The notes under the pieces were generated by a model. That model had not been told where the DNA came from, searched no databases, and worked only from the letters and a program-made list of their open reading frames with translations. Position numbers and translations under genes: made by a program. Shown in pieces: positions 1 through 7,342 of a stretch of DNA of 60,298 bases (positions are counted from its first letter, which is position 1; each line of letters begins with the position of its first letter). Source of the DNA: Bradyrhizobium sp. (GTDB lineage: Bacteria; Pseudomonadota; Alphaproteobacteria; Rhizobiales; Xanthobacteraceae); the NCBI RefSeq assembly GCF_019244115.1, contig NZ_JAFATE010000399.1:1-60298 (forward strand), read 5' to 3'.

Positions 1-972
1 CAGACTGCCATCCGAGTTGAGCTTCTTGATCTCATCCTGCACCTTCGGGATAATGTCGTTGGTGTGCTCGGTCCGCCTCATCACGACGATTGCGGCCACG
101 ACATCGTCATCATGGTCCCTGCCGGCGATGCCGAGCCTGGGCACGTAGCCGATCGAGACCTTGGCAACGTGCCTGATCTGAATCGGTGAGCCGCCGGACT
201 GGGTCAGGACGATGTTCTCGATATCCTGAACGTGGTAGCCGTTGGTGACGTCATCGGCGCCGCCGCTGTCAATCAGGCCGACGCCCCGGATATTGACCGA
301 CTGCTGTCCAATGGAGATCTCGCGTCCGCCGACATTGATGTTGGCATTGCCAATCGCGGAGATGAGCTGCGGAATCGTGACGTTATAGGCTTCGAGCTTT
401 CCGAGATCGGCATCGACATTGAACTGTTTGGTGGTGCCACCCCAGCTGTTGATCTGCGCCACCCCCGGAATGGTGAGCAGACGGCGAGTTACCACATAGT
501 CCTGCAGCGTGCGCAGGTTGGTCAATCCGAAATGCGGCGGGCCTACAATCTGATAGCGATAGATTTCGCCGACCAGGCTGGACGCCTGAATGGTCGGTAC
601 CAAGTTGCCCGGCAACGTGACGTTCTGCTGCAAGCTGATCGAGGCCTGCTGCAGGGCAAAGTAATAGTCGATCCCGTATTTGAAGGTGACGCGGACAAAG
701 GACAAGCCATAGAACGAGGTCGAGCGGATATTGACCACGCCGGGCGTCGGATAGAGCCCGACCTCCATGGGGATGGTGTAATACTTTTCCATCTCCTCCG
801 CGGAGAGGCCTGGAGCCTGCGCGGTGATTTCGAGAATGACAGGAGCGGGATTGGGATAGGCCTCGACGTTCAGCCTGGTAAATGCGACCAGCCCGGCGGC
901 GCAGAACACCATCAGCCCGAGAACAATAATCGCGCTGCGCGTTAGTCCGAACTCAAGAATTGACTTTATCAA
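1..972 (-). CDS. RND efflux permease, CzcA/CusA type (partial, runs off left edge)
   Basis: First ~324 residues of an inner-membrane RND permease, expected to export its substrate by proton antiport together with the adaptor encoded just upstream. The frame is open to base 1. It begins with a TTG at 972 (reading IKSILEFGLTR), followed by TM1 and the periplasmic porter segment with NPAPVILEITAQAPG and EEMEKYYTIPMEVG. It matches the complete permease at 7343-10582 almost residue for residue, so the two are paralogues. The 47-bp gap to the adaptor suggests one operon. The TTG start is the only usable one I see in frame and is therefore less certain than the family call. The TM4 proton-relay motif lies outside the window, so the HME class is assigned through the paralogue. 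Confidence 0.93.
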   Translation of the reverse strand, partial: MIKSILEFGLTRSAIIVLGLMVFCAAGLVAFTRLNVEAYPNPAPVILEITAQAPGLSAEEMEKYYTIPMEVGLYPTPGVVNIRSTSFYGLSFVRVTFKYGIDYYFALQQASISLQQNVTLPGNLVPTIQASSLVGEIYRYQIVGPPHFGLTNLRTLQDYVVTRRLLTIPGVAQINSWGGTTKQFNVDADLGKLEAYNVTIPQLISAIGNANINVGGREISIGQQSVNIRGVGLIDSGGADDVTNGYHVQDIENIVLTQSGGSPIQIRHVAKVSIGYVPRLGIAGRDHDDDVVAAIVVMRRTEHTNDIIPKVQDEIKKLNSDGSL

Positions 973-1019
973 GTGACCCCGCGGTGCCTCTGTTGGCTCG
1001 TCCTATGCGCCGATCTCAT

Positions 1020-2231
1020 TCAGCCTGCTTCGCCGAGCAGCAGCTTGTTGCTCAGGTACACCGCGCCCTCGCTAACGACGGTTTCTCCGGGCTGAAGGCC
1101 ATTCAAGATCTGAACCCAGCCGCCCTGTCGAATCCCGGTCTGCACCGTGCGCTTGTTGAAATGCCGGCCGTCGTTGCTGACCCAGACCGTCATCGTGCCG
1201 TCCCCCTCCCTCACCACACTGTCGGCTGGCACCGCGAGCGAACGCGCGGGGTCTCCGACATGAATGACGAAGCTGGCGTACATTCCCGAGCGCAACAGGT
1301 GTTCGGGGTCGTCGACCTCCGAGCGAACCAATTGCCGATGGGTGTTGGGATCGATGATCGAGCCGACCGTCGTAACGTGCCCTTTGAAAACGCGGTCTGG
1401 ATACGCCGGCACCCTCACCTCGACCGGCTGACCGACTTTGTAGGCCGGTGCATCGGTCTCTATGACATTCGCAATCATCCACATCGTCGAGATGTCGGCG
1501 ATCGAGAATGGTGCGGGCGCCGCGCCCGGCTGGGTCAAAAAACCCGGTGCGGCGTTGCGGGTGACGACCCTGCCGTCGATGGGACTGGGGACGACCAGGG
1601 TTGAATCGATTCTCCGATCCGTCAGGATCTGCTCGACCTCGGCGTCCGACTTGCCGAAGATGCGCACTGCGTTCTTGGCTGATTTGAAGTTACCCTCCGC
1701 GGTCTGCTCATCAGAGGTTGCCTGATCGACATCCTTCTGCGCGCTGCCGCCTGCCTTCAACAGGCCAGTTGCGCGCGCCAGGACTCTCTTTTGGAGCTCG
1801 AGGACACCGGCGGCCGCAAGGAGGGTCGATTCTGCCTGCAGGAGATCCGGGCTGTCGATGGAGAACAGGACGTCACCCCTATGGACGTCGTCACCCACAT
1901 TGTAAAAGGCCTTCAGGATTTTTCCCGGGTACTGGGAGAAAACCTGGACCAGCATGTTCTCGTTGAAGTCGATAGTGCCGATCGCAGTCTTGAGGATTGC
2001 AAAGTCGCGTGTGTCTACCGGTCCGACCTTGATCGAAGCGGCTTGTTTCTCGGACAAATCGACAGACTGGATCTCACTCTCGGTCAACTGCGCCGATCTG
2101 GTAGATGATGATTGATTGTGGCTTGGTATTTCTGAAAGTCCCGGCGCGGGAATCAGCTTCGTCCAGAATAGGGCTGCGACAGCAGCCGCCGCGACGATCG
2201 CAAGAACACCTCTCGTTCGTACGTGGTTCAT
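1020..2231 (-). CDS. HlyD-family RND periplasmic adaptor (pump 1)
   Basis: 403-residue membrane-fusion protein that would bridge the permease at 1-972 and an outer-membrane channel across the periplasm. An N-terminal hydrophobic segment (GVLAIVAAAAVAALFW) anchors or exports it. A barrel-sandwich half reads GKILKAFYNVGDDVHRGDVLF, a coiled-coil hairpin follows, and the second half reads SPIDGRVVTRNAAPG. The C-terminal part contains GDGTMTVWVSNDGRHF. I chose the ATG at 2231 over the GTG-type start 21 codons upstream because a GAGG lies about 10 bases before it and the signal/anchor then sits at the N-terminus. It is a paralogue of the adaptor at 10623-11855. There is no His-rich metal-binding N-terminus, so the substrate is open. 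Direct repeats at 2409-2455 lie in its leader. Confidence 0.92.
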   Translation of the reverse strand: MNHVRTRGVLAIVAAAAVAALFWTKLIPAPGLSEIPSHNQSSSTRSAQLTESEIQSVDLSEKQAASIKVGPVDTRDFAILKTAIGTIDFNENMLVQVFSQYPGKILKAFYNVGDDVHRGDVLFSIDSPDLLQAESTLLAAAGVLELQKRVLARATGLLKAGGSAQKDVDQATSDEQTAEGNFKSAKNAVRIFGKSDAEVEQILTDRRIDSTLVVPSPIDGRVVTRNAAPGFLTQPGAAPAPFSIADISTMWMIANVIETDAPAYKVGQPVEVRVPAYPDRVFKGHVTTVGSIIDPNTHRQLVRSEVDDPEHLLRSGMYASFVIHVGDPARSLAVPADSVVREGDGTMTVWVSNDGRHFNKRTVQTGIRQGGWVQILNGLQPGETVVSEGAVYLSNKLLLGEAG

Positions 2232-2408
2232 TCGAATGCCTCGGCGAGCCCCACCGCGAGTTGATTGCAAGCTGAAAAGTCGAGACGAACACATGCGAGG
2301 CGAGTGCGCTCGGATACCAAATCGAGACCATCAGCAGGCAAGGTTCCATAGTTCGCTCTTCGACTTCGGGCAAGCGCATTTTTATTGTTTAGACAACACG
2401 TTAGCGAG

Positions 2409-2455
2409 CCTTACGCTAGGCTTACAAAGCTCAAACCTTACGCAGAGCTTACAAA
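2409..2455 (-). promoter_or_regulatory. Tandem direct repeats in front of pump 1 (OmpR/PmrA-box-like)
   Basis: Two 20-bp near-identical units start 27 bp apart (2409-2428 and 2436-2455; 17 of 20 bases equal). Read on the minus strand each is GTAAG-N6-GTAAGG, so four GTAAG half-sites lie at 11-16-11 bp steps. An 11-bp half-site step is what OmpR-family regulators such as PmrA (CTTAAG-N5-CTTAAG) use. The block is ~180 bp upstream of the adaptor start at 2231, in a 419-bp gene-free stretch (2232-2650). I see no other signal in that stretch. Confidence 0.5.
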
Positions 2456-2650
2456 CCCAACCGGAGCCTGCGGCTTGCGCTGAGAAGGAGTACGATCCAG
2501 AAAACTTCTGTAGGCGCTGTCAGCGGGCGAGTAAATTCCCGGCCAAGTCCATACGGACACGCCGAAGAGCCTTATTGGATGGGGGCTGCGGTAGGCTCCT
2601 ATTTTTGCGCTGGCGCGTCGCGGGACACCTACGCTCTTTGCGGGGATTGA

Positions 2651-2866
2651 ATGAATAGAAGACTTGCTGGCTGGACAGCGTTCGTGTCGGTATTCCTTGC
2701 AAGCGGATTGGCGCTGCGGGTCGCTTTTAGACTTGGCATCGCCGCTCAATATGGCGGACAGAGTTTCGTAGCCGAATTGGACACGTTGTCACGGGTGGCG
2801 GCTGTGGCAGGGCTTGCTGCGCTGGTCTCTGCAATTGCTCAGGTCATCGAGAAGGCATCGAAGTAA
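2651..2866 (+). CDS. Small membrane protein, unknown
   Basis: 71 residues with two hydrophobic stretches (about 8-28 and 48-65) and a basic start (MNRRLAGW), so a two-pass inner-membrane peptide is likely. A GGGG lies just before the ATG. I recognise no family. It stands alone between pump 1 and a small secreted protein on the other strand, and its role cannot be read from context. Confidence 0.5.
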   Translation: MNRRLAGWTAFVSVFLASGLALRVAFRLGIAAQYGGQSFVAELDTLSRVAAVAGLAALVSAIAQVIEKASK

Positions 2867-2884
2867 TCGCGTGATCCGGACCAG

Positions 2885-3085
2885 TTATCGTTTCGACGGC
2901 TTCGATCCCGACTGGCCCATCTTTGTTATTTCTCCACGCTGGGGTGGAACGACCGAGTTCGTTTGAGCGGCAGGCCCTCCAATATAGCTTTGGTTCTTCT
3001 TCGGACCGCCAACTGCGGCTTGCGCGACGCTGAGCGCCAGCGATAGACTGCTGACCGCAAGGAATGCGCAAGCTATCCTGATCAT
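2885..3085 (-). CDS. Small secreted protein, unknown
   Basis: 66 residues: a clear signal peptide (MIRIACAFLAVSSLSLALSVAQA) followed by a short polar chain with GGPKKNQSYIGGPA and a basic tail. The ATG at 3085 is preferred over a start seven codons upstream because GAGGA sits 8 bases before it. Short exported proteins of this make (GGPKK, YIGGPA) are, from memory, common orphans in Bradyrhizobium. No function is known to me. Confidence 0.6.
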   Translation of the reverse strand: MIRIACAFLAVSSLSLALSVAQAAVGGPKKNQSYIGGPAAQTNSVVPPQRGEITKMGQSGSKPSKR

Positions 3086-3214
3086 ATAATCGTCCTCGGC
3101 AGCCATTTTATAGGCGCGAAAAGAAGATGTTTCTGTTTAGCTCGAAATGCGATTGTCGTCGAGCTGAGCTAAGGTTGGGCGCGATGCCAGTCCGGAAAAT
3201 TGTTGAGGCAGGCA

Positions 3215-3559
3215 ATGGCACTTGATCAAGTGAGGAAGCCATTTACTGTAGCGTGTGTCGCGCTTCCCTGCTCGGCGAGCGCTCAACCACGCGATACCTC
3301 CACAATCGAAGTGGCGGCTCCCGGCCAGCTGTACGACTATGTCGTTCATGTTCAGAATACGTACGACTATCGGTACAATCCCGAGGTGCGTCAGGATCGT
3401 ATTTTACTCGCGAGACGAGTTGCCAGACCGATCTGCTCGAAAATGCAGATCGTCGGTGAAAGCAAGTTCAAGACCGAGATTTTTGGACTGACAACCGGCA
3501 AGCCAGACTACGTCGTGTATTTGAAATGTCTTCCTTTGCGATCTCGGATTCCTCGGTGA
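3215..3559 (+). CDS. Hypothetical protein with possible signal sequence
   Basis: About 114 residues from the ATG at 3215, which has GAGG 7-10 bases upstream; a TTG at 3200 would add five residues. Residues ~10-28 (PFTVACVALPCSASA) resemble a weak signal peptide, and the rest is mixed alpha/beta (LYDYVVHVQNTYDYRYNP). Codon usage and the matching start support a real gene. No family is recognised, and the last ~10 residues look like read-through. Confidence 0.45.
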   Translation: MALDQVRKPFTVACVALPCSASAQPRDTSTIEVAAPGQLYDYVVHVQNTYDYRYNPEVRQDRILLARRVARPICSKMQIVGESKFKTEIFGLTTGKPDYVVYLKCLPLRSRIPR

Positions 3560-3937
3560 ACCGCGTCCAGTCGTCCAGTTGACCAACCCACCCGAGGCAA
3601 GCGCCACTATTCGTAGCGGAGCAGACCGGAACCCGCCAAGACCGCCAAATCCCGGCGTGCCTCTTCGGTGGCCTCGGCTCATGCCGACACAGCGTCACTT
3701 TGCAAGGCGACAACGAGCACGGGAATCGATGAAGTCTTGACCGGGCTTGCGTTACCCACGCAAAATGTCCGGACGCCCGGGTTGATCCAAATATTCAAGT
3801 GCAGTCACAGTTTACGGGAGCGACATTTCCCGCGTCGTGCACTGAGTGAGTGATGGTGATGTCCCACAAGCGGTCCACGCGCCGGCGAATATGGGTCACG
3901 CTGTGGAAAATTGTCACGTCGGCCGCTGGGGGACCGA
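3560..3937 (+). other. Gene-poor stretch
   Basis: About 380 bases without a convincing gene. Short open frames occur on both strands, but none has a start with a ribosome site or a protein that looks selected. I see no hairpin or repeat that stands out. Confidence 0.5.
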
Positions 3938-4093
3938 ATGGGAAAGTTGGCCAAGAGGCAAAAAATGAAGCTGAAAAAGGCCGAGAAGAAAGAGTTCAAA
4001 CGATTTGCGAAGGCTGCCCGCAAAGTGGGGCTGCTCGTGACCAGAGACTCCTACATTCGCTATTTCAGCGACTCTTCCAAGCACAAGCAATAA
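3938..4093 (+). CDS. Small, highly basic protein
   Basis: 51 residues beginning MGKLAKRQKMKLKKAEKK, with 17 Lys or Arg. A GGGGGA run sits 4-9 bases before the ATG at 3938. The lysine-rich helix could bind nucleic acid, but no family is recognised. Its end lies 26 bp from the convergent kinase gene. Confidence 0.4.
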   Translation: MGKLAKRQKMKLKKAEKKEFKRFAKAARKVGLLVTRDSYIRYFSDSSKHKQ

Positions 4094-4119
4094 CTGGGCA
4101 ATCCGGCCGCCTGCCTTGC

Positions 4120-5784
4120 TTAGAGTTCGCCCGGCTCAGCGGCGCTGAGCTTCGAACGCGACGAATCCGCGCGCTTGTCGATCGCGCGCGAGAGCGGCAG
4201 CCGTACTGCAAAGCAAGAACCCTTCTCCTCGGCGCTTTCGACGTCGACGCTGCCGCCATGCAGTTCGGCGACGATCTTGACCAGGTAGAGACCGACACCG
4301 GTGCCGACAATTCCGGAAACATTGCTACCACGGTTGTAACGATCGAAGATATGCGCGAGATCCTTCTGCGGGATCCCCATTCCTCGGTCCCGCACGGCAA
4401 CCGCAATCTTGTCTCCCTCTATCTCCGCAATGATCTCGATCGGGCTGCCGTCTGGTGAGTATTTGAGGGCATTCGATATGATGTTGCTGAACATCTGGAA
4501 GAGCAATTTTCCGTCGCCCAAGATCGGTAGTGGCACCGGACCGAGCCGCTGGTTTATGTTCGCCTGCGCGGCGATATCGCCATGGATATGGCAAACCTCG
4601 TCCAGGATCACCCGCAGATCAATCTCAAGCGGGTGGAAGTAGAGCTGCGCTTCGCCATCGACCAGACGCGAGGAATTGATGAGTTTATCGATCACGGTGG
4701 TGATGCGGAGAACGGCTTTGCGGATCTTACCCGCACGCTCCGCGACATCGGCGCTTGCAGGCCCATGAGCCGTCTTGGCCAGACGCTGTGCTTGTCCATC
4801 AATGATTGTCAACGGCGTACGAAATTCGTGCGACGCCATGGACACAAAATCCAGCTGCAACTGGTTCAGGCGCTGTTCCTCCGCAAGCCTTTCTTCCAGC
4901 ATGCTCGCCTGCTGCGACAATGAGCGCTGGCTCAGCATCAGCTCGATGGCGTTCGCGCGGAAAACGCCTAGTGCGCGTGCCATTTCGCCGATCTCGTCGA
5001 TGCGATCGTTACCACGTATCTCGATATCCGTATCGTTTCCCGCGAGCCTGCGCATCCCGTCGGCGAGTTCAAGCAGTGGCATGGAAATGAAGCGCTTCAC
5101 GTAAAATAGCACCCCCATGATCAATAGCGCGGCAATTCCCATGGCGAGGAGGATCAGCGAGCTTGAATGCCGGTAGGCGACATCGGCCTCATAGCTTGCA
5201 GCGTTTGCACTCTCGATATTGAGGCGCGTAACAAGCTCCAGCGAATCACTAGCCGCATCGTATGCCGATTGCGATTCCGTCCGATAGAGATTGATGGCCT
5301 CTGCCGTTTGCCCAGTTTCATATAGTTGCAGAACGCGGTTCAGTACGTTCTGGTAAGAGGTCCAATTTTCCTTGAACTTGCCATAGAGCTCGGCAGAAGC
5401 TGGCGATTGGCGCAGGCTTTCATAGTCTCTCTGTGCCCGTCCGACGGCTTGTCCGAGGCTCTCGATCTCTCTCTTGCTGAGGCCGGACTCGTGATTTGAG
5501 GAGAGCAAATAACGTCCCTCCGCGGCTCGGTAATCGGACGTGAAATTGTTCAGATCACCAATCAACCGCGTGCTCGGAAGCCACATGTCCCGCACATCGG
5601 CGGACACGCGGTTGAACTCCCGGAGCCGATCGATGCCAAACAGCCCCAGGCCTGTGATCAGCAGGAAGAAGAGCAGGAATACCAAAGATAGAACAGAGTT
5701 CAGCGAGCGCGCCCGCATTGTCCATACCGAAGGGGTTAGGTCACGACCCCAGAGCCGATTGCTGGAATCCAGGTATTCTTCCAC
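4120..5784 (-). CDS. Membrane sensor histidine kinase
   Basis: 554-residue two-component kinase. TM1 (~32-52) is followed by a periplasmic four-helix-bundle-like region (~55-205), TM2 (~208-229), a HAMP linker (~230-285) with coiled coil, and a HisKA dimerisation helix with H-box SHEFRTPL (phospho-acceptor His319). The ATPase domain has an N-box (NIISNALKYSP, ~434), G1 DRGMGIP (~466) and G2 GTGVGLYLV (~494). It is divergent from the response regulator at 5925, its likely partner, with the palindrome at 5811-5824 between them. The first start is a GTG at 5784; an ATG at 5718 (MRARSLNSV), directly before TM1, is an alternative. The signal it senses is unknown. Confidence 0.93.
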   Translation of the reverse strand: MEEYLDSSNRLWGRDLTPSVWTMRARSLNSVLSLVFLLFFLLITGLGLFGIDRLREFNRVSADVRDMWLPSTRLIGDLNNFTSDYRAAEGRYLLSSNHESGLSKREIESLGQAVGRAQRDYESLRQSPASAELYGKFKENWTSYQNVLNRVLQLYETGQTAEAINLYRTESQSAYDAASDSLELVTRLNIESANAASYEADVAYRHSSSLILLAMGIAALLIMGVLFYVKRFISMPLLELADGMRRLAGNDTDIEIRGNDRIDEIGEMARALGVFRANAIELMLSQRSLSQQASMLEERLAEEQRLNQLQLDFVSMASHEFRTPLTIIDGQAQRLAKTAHGPASADVAERAGKIRKAVLRITTVIDKLINSSRLVDGEAQLYFHPLEIDLRVILDEVCHIHGDIAAQANINQRLGPVPLPILGDGKLLFQMFSNIISNALKYSPDGSPIEIIAEIEGDKIAVAVRDRGMGIPQKDLAHIFDRYNRGSNVSGIVGTGVGLYLVKIVAELHGGSVDVESAEEKGSCFAVRLPLSRAIDKRADSSRSKLSAAEPGEL

Positions 5785-5810
5785 CGCAGGCTTTCAGCTC
5801 CGACTGCTAC

Positions 5811-5824
5811 TGTGATTTATCACA
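5811..5824. promoter_or_regulatory. TGTGATTTATCACA palindrome between kinase and regulator genes
   Basis: Perfect 14-bp inverted repeat TGTGA-N4-TCACA in the 140-bp divergent intergenic region. The same half-sites with the same spacing recur at 11965-11978 in the pump 2 / channel intergenic region. It is a likely operator for a dimeric regulator, possibly the LuxR-type protein at 5925 or a CRP/FNR-family protein. Confidence 0.55.
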
Positions 5825-5924
5825 TTTGCATGGTTCAAAGACAGCTTCTATGGCTGCGCTGGGACTTGCTTCCGGCCCTCGGCCGGGCGGGCAGAAGGCA
5901 GTCGTTTTCCCGCGGGGCGCATAG

Positions 5925-6530
5925 ATGGCGGGTATCAGGAAGAAAATTCTTTGCATCGAGGACGATCGCGAGACCGCGGCATTGATTGCCGAGGAGCTGG
6001 AAGAGCGGGGATACGAGGTGACCCTCGCCTATGACGGGGGTGAGGGATTCGCCGCCGTTTTCAGGACTATGCCTGATCTTGTGCTGTGCGACATCAACAT
6101 GCGCGTAATGTCCGGATTCGAGGTTCTGGAGCATCTGATCAAGATCGCCCCTCGCTTCAACAATGTGCCGTTTGTGTTTCTTACGGCTCTGACCGACCGC
6201 AGGAACGAACTGAAGGGACGAGAGCTTGGCGCGGACGACTATGTCACGAAGCCGATCGATTTCGATATTCTGGCCACGATCATCAAGGCACGTCTCGCCC
6301 ATATCGCGCGGACCGAGGTGTGGGTCAAAGACGTCCACCTCAACGATCGCGAGATCGAGACCCTGACCTGGGCAGCGCGCGGCAAGACTTCGGCCGAGAT
6401 CGCAAAAATCCTTGGACTGACCAAGCGAACCGTTGACTTCCACATCGACAACGCACGGATCAAGCTTGGCGTAGCGACCCGTACTCAAGCCGCGATCAAG
6501 GCAGTTACCGGCAAGTTGATCGAGCCCTGA
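5925..6530 (+). CDS. Response regulator, REC plus LuxR-type HTH
   Basis: 201 residues. The receiver domain (1-~125) has the acidic pair E12-D13-D14, phospho-acceptor Asp56 (LVLCDINM), Thr87 (FLTA) and Lys109 (VTKP). A LuxR-type helix-turn-helix covers ~143-190 (TSAEIAKILGLTKRTVDFHI). It should bind DNA as a dimer after phosphorylation by the divergent kinase at 4120-5784. Its place beside two RND pump operons, and a palindrome shared between the two promoters, make control of the pumps plausible but unproven. It is a short NarL-type layout except that the linker is almost absent. Confidence 0.93.
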   Translation: MAGIRKKILCIEDDRETAALIAEELEERGYEVTLAYDGGEGFAAVFRTMPDLVLCDINMRVMSGFEVLEHLIKIAPRFNNVPFVFLTALTDRRNELKGRELGADDYVTKPIDFDILATIIKARLAHIARTEVWVKDVHLNDREIETLTWAARGKTSAEIAKILGLTKRTVDFHIDNARIKLGVATRTQAAIKAVTGKLIEP

Positions 6531-6555
6531 TGGAAACATCCAACCTGAAAAACAT

Positions 6556-6996
6556 CTAATCGCCATTGCGAGTGGAGGCTCGCGCGTCCTCACGGGCAGA
6601 CGCCAGCCTCTCGACATATTCCGCCGCATTCCTCGGAAACCAGTCGACGCCGATCTGCCTAAGCTCGTCCGACGACGGCGCCGGGTCACTGATATCGTCC
6701 AGCAACTGCGCATAGGCGTGGAGCACACTAACTTCGACATCGCGCGTCGTTTTCGCAAGTTGCCGGAGAATCTTTGCCGCTGTTACATTGCCTCTACTCA
6801 GCGAGAAATCGGCGGCGCATTCGAATTCGAGACGCAGAAGCTCGCGTATCTTCGCCTGATCCCTATCAACCGTCTTGGGCACAGCAGCTCTCGCCAATTC
6901 CTTGGGGCGATCGATAGCGACGCTGGGCGATTGATGTGGCGGCACAGTTGCAGGTGTCGACCCGGCTCCCGTCACGCGAAAGAACCATCTGACCAT
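6556..6996 (-). CDS. Hypothetical protein
   Basis: 146 residues from the ATG at 6996, which is preceded at ideal distance by AGGAGG; the longer frame starting at 7032 lacks such a site. The N-terminus is proline/threonine-rich and probably disordered. From residue ~45 it is alpha-helical (RDQAKIRELLRLEFECAADF, then a helix with LRQLAKTTRDVEVSVLHAY). No family is recognised and there are no membrane segments. It is transcribed away from the response regulator and towards it, tail to tail, with a 25-bp gap. Confidence 0.7.
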   Translation of the reverse strand: MVRWFFRVTGAGSTPATVPPHQSPSVAIDRPKELARAAVPKTVDRDQAKIRELLRLEFECAADFSLSRGNVTAAKILRQLAKTTRDVEVSVLHAYAQLLDDISDPAPSSDELRQIGVDWFPRNAAEYVERLASAREDARASTRNGD

Positions 6997-7028
6997 CTCT
7001 TCCCTCCTGACAGCGCTCTTTGCGCAGC

Positions 7029-7304
7029 TCAAGGGTGCTTCAGCGCAAAACTAGTACCACTCAGCGTGGCACTGGCACCTTTGGTCGAACCACCCACCAC
7101 CCCTGTACGCGCGGTTGGCCGAATCATCCCTGTGCCGTTAACGTTTGGACCACTTTTCGTTGCGGCGACGCCTTCAAATGACTTTGGTGTCAGAGATCCG
7201 ATCGCGCTCCTGGAGGGGATGCCTCCGGTGGTTTGAGCGAACGCGACATTAGTCAACGCCGTACAAAGCGTCAGACTGATTATCAGACTTGAACCTACTT
7301 TCAT
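7029..7304 (-). CDS. Small secreted protein, unknown
   Basis: 91 residues: signal peptide MKVGSSLIISLTLCTALTNV ending at AFA-Q, then a low-complexity Gly/Ser/Thr-rich chain (GSLTPKSFEGVAATKSG). The ATG at 7304 has AGAGG about 6 bases upstream and puts the signal at the N-terminus. It lies between the RND permease end (7343) and the gene at 6556 on the same strand, so it may be the tail of that transcript. Function unknown. Confidence 0.65.
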   Translation of the reverse strand: MKVGSSLIISLTLCTALTNVAFAQTTGGIPSRSAIGSLTPKSFEGVAATKSGPNVNGTGMIRPTARTGVVGGSTKGASATLSGTSFALKHP

Positions 7305-7342
7305 GGTCGCCTCTTGCCTTGATCCAAGGTCTCCAACACGCA

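Noticed and set aside
232..1604. Long plus-strand frames opposite pump 1 (237 and 214 residues), and similar ones at 8042-8716, 8813-9562 and 9911-10579
   Set aside because: They are antisense to clear RND permease and adaptor genes, encode low-complexity Arg/Asp/His-rich chains and have no ribosome sites.
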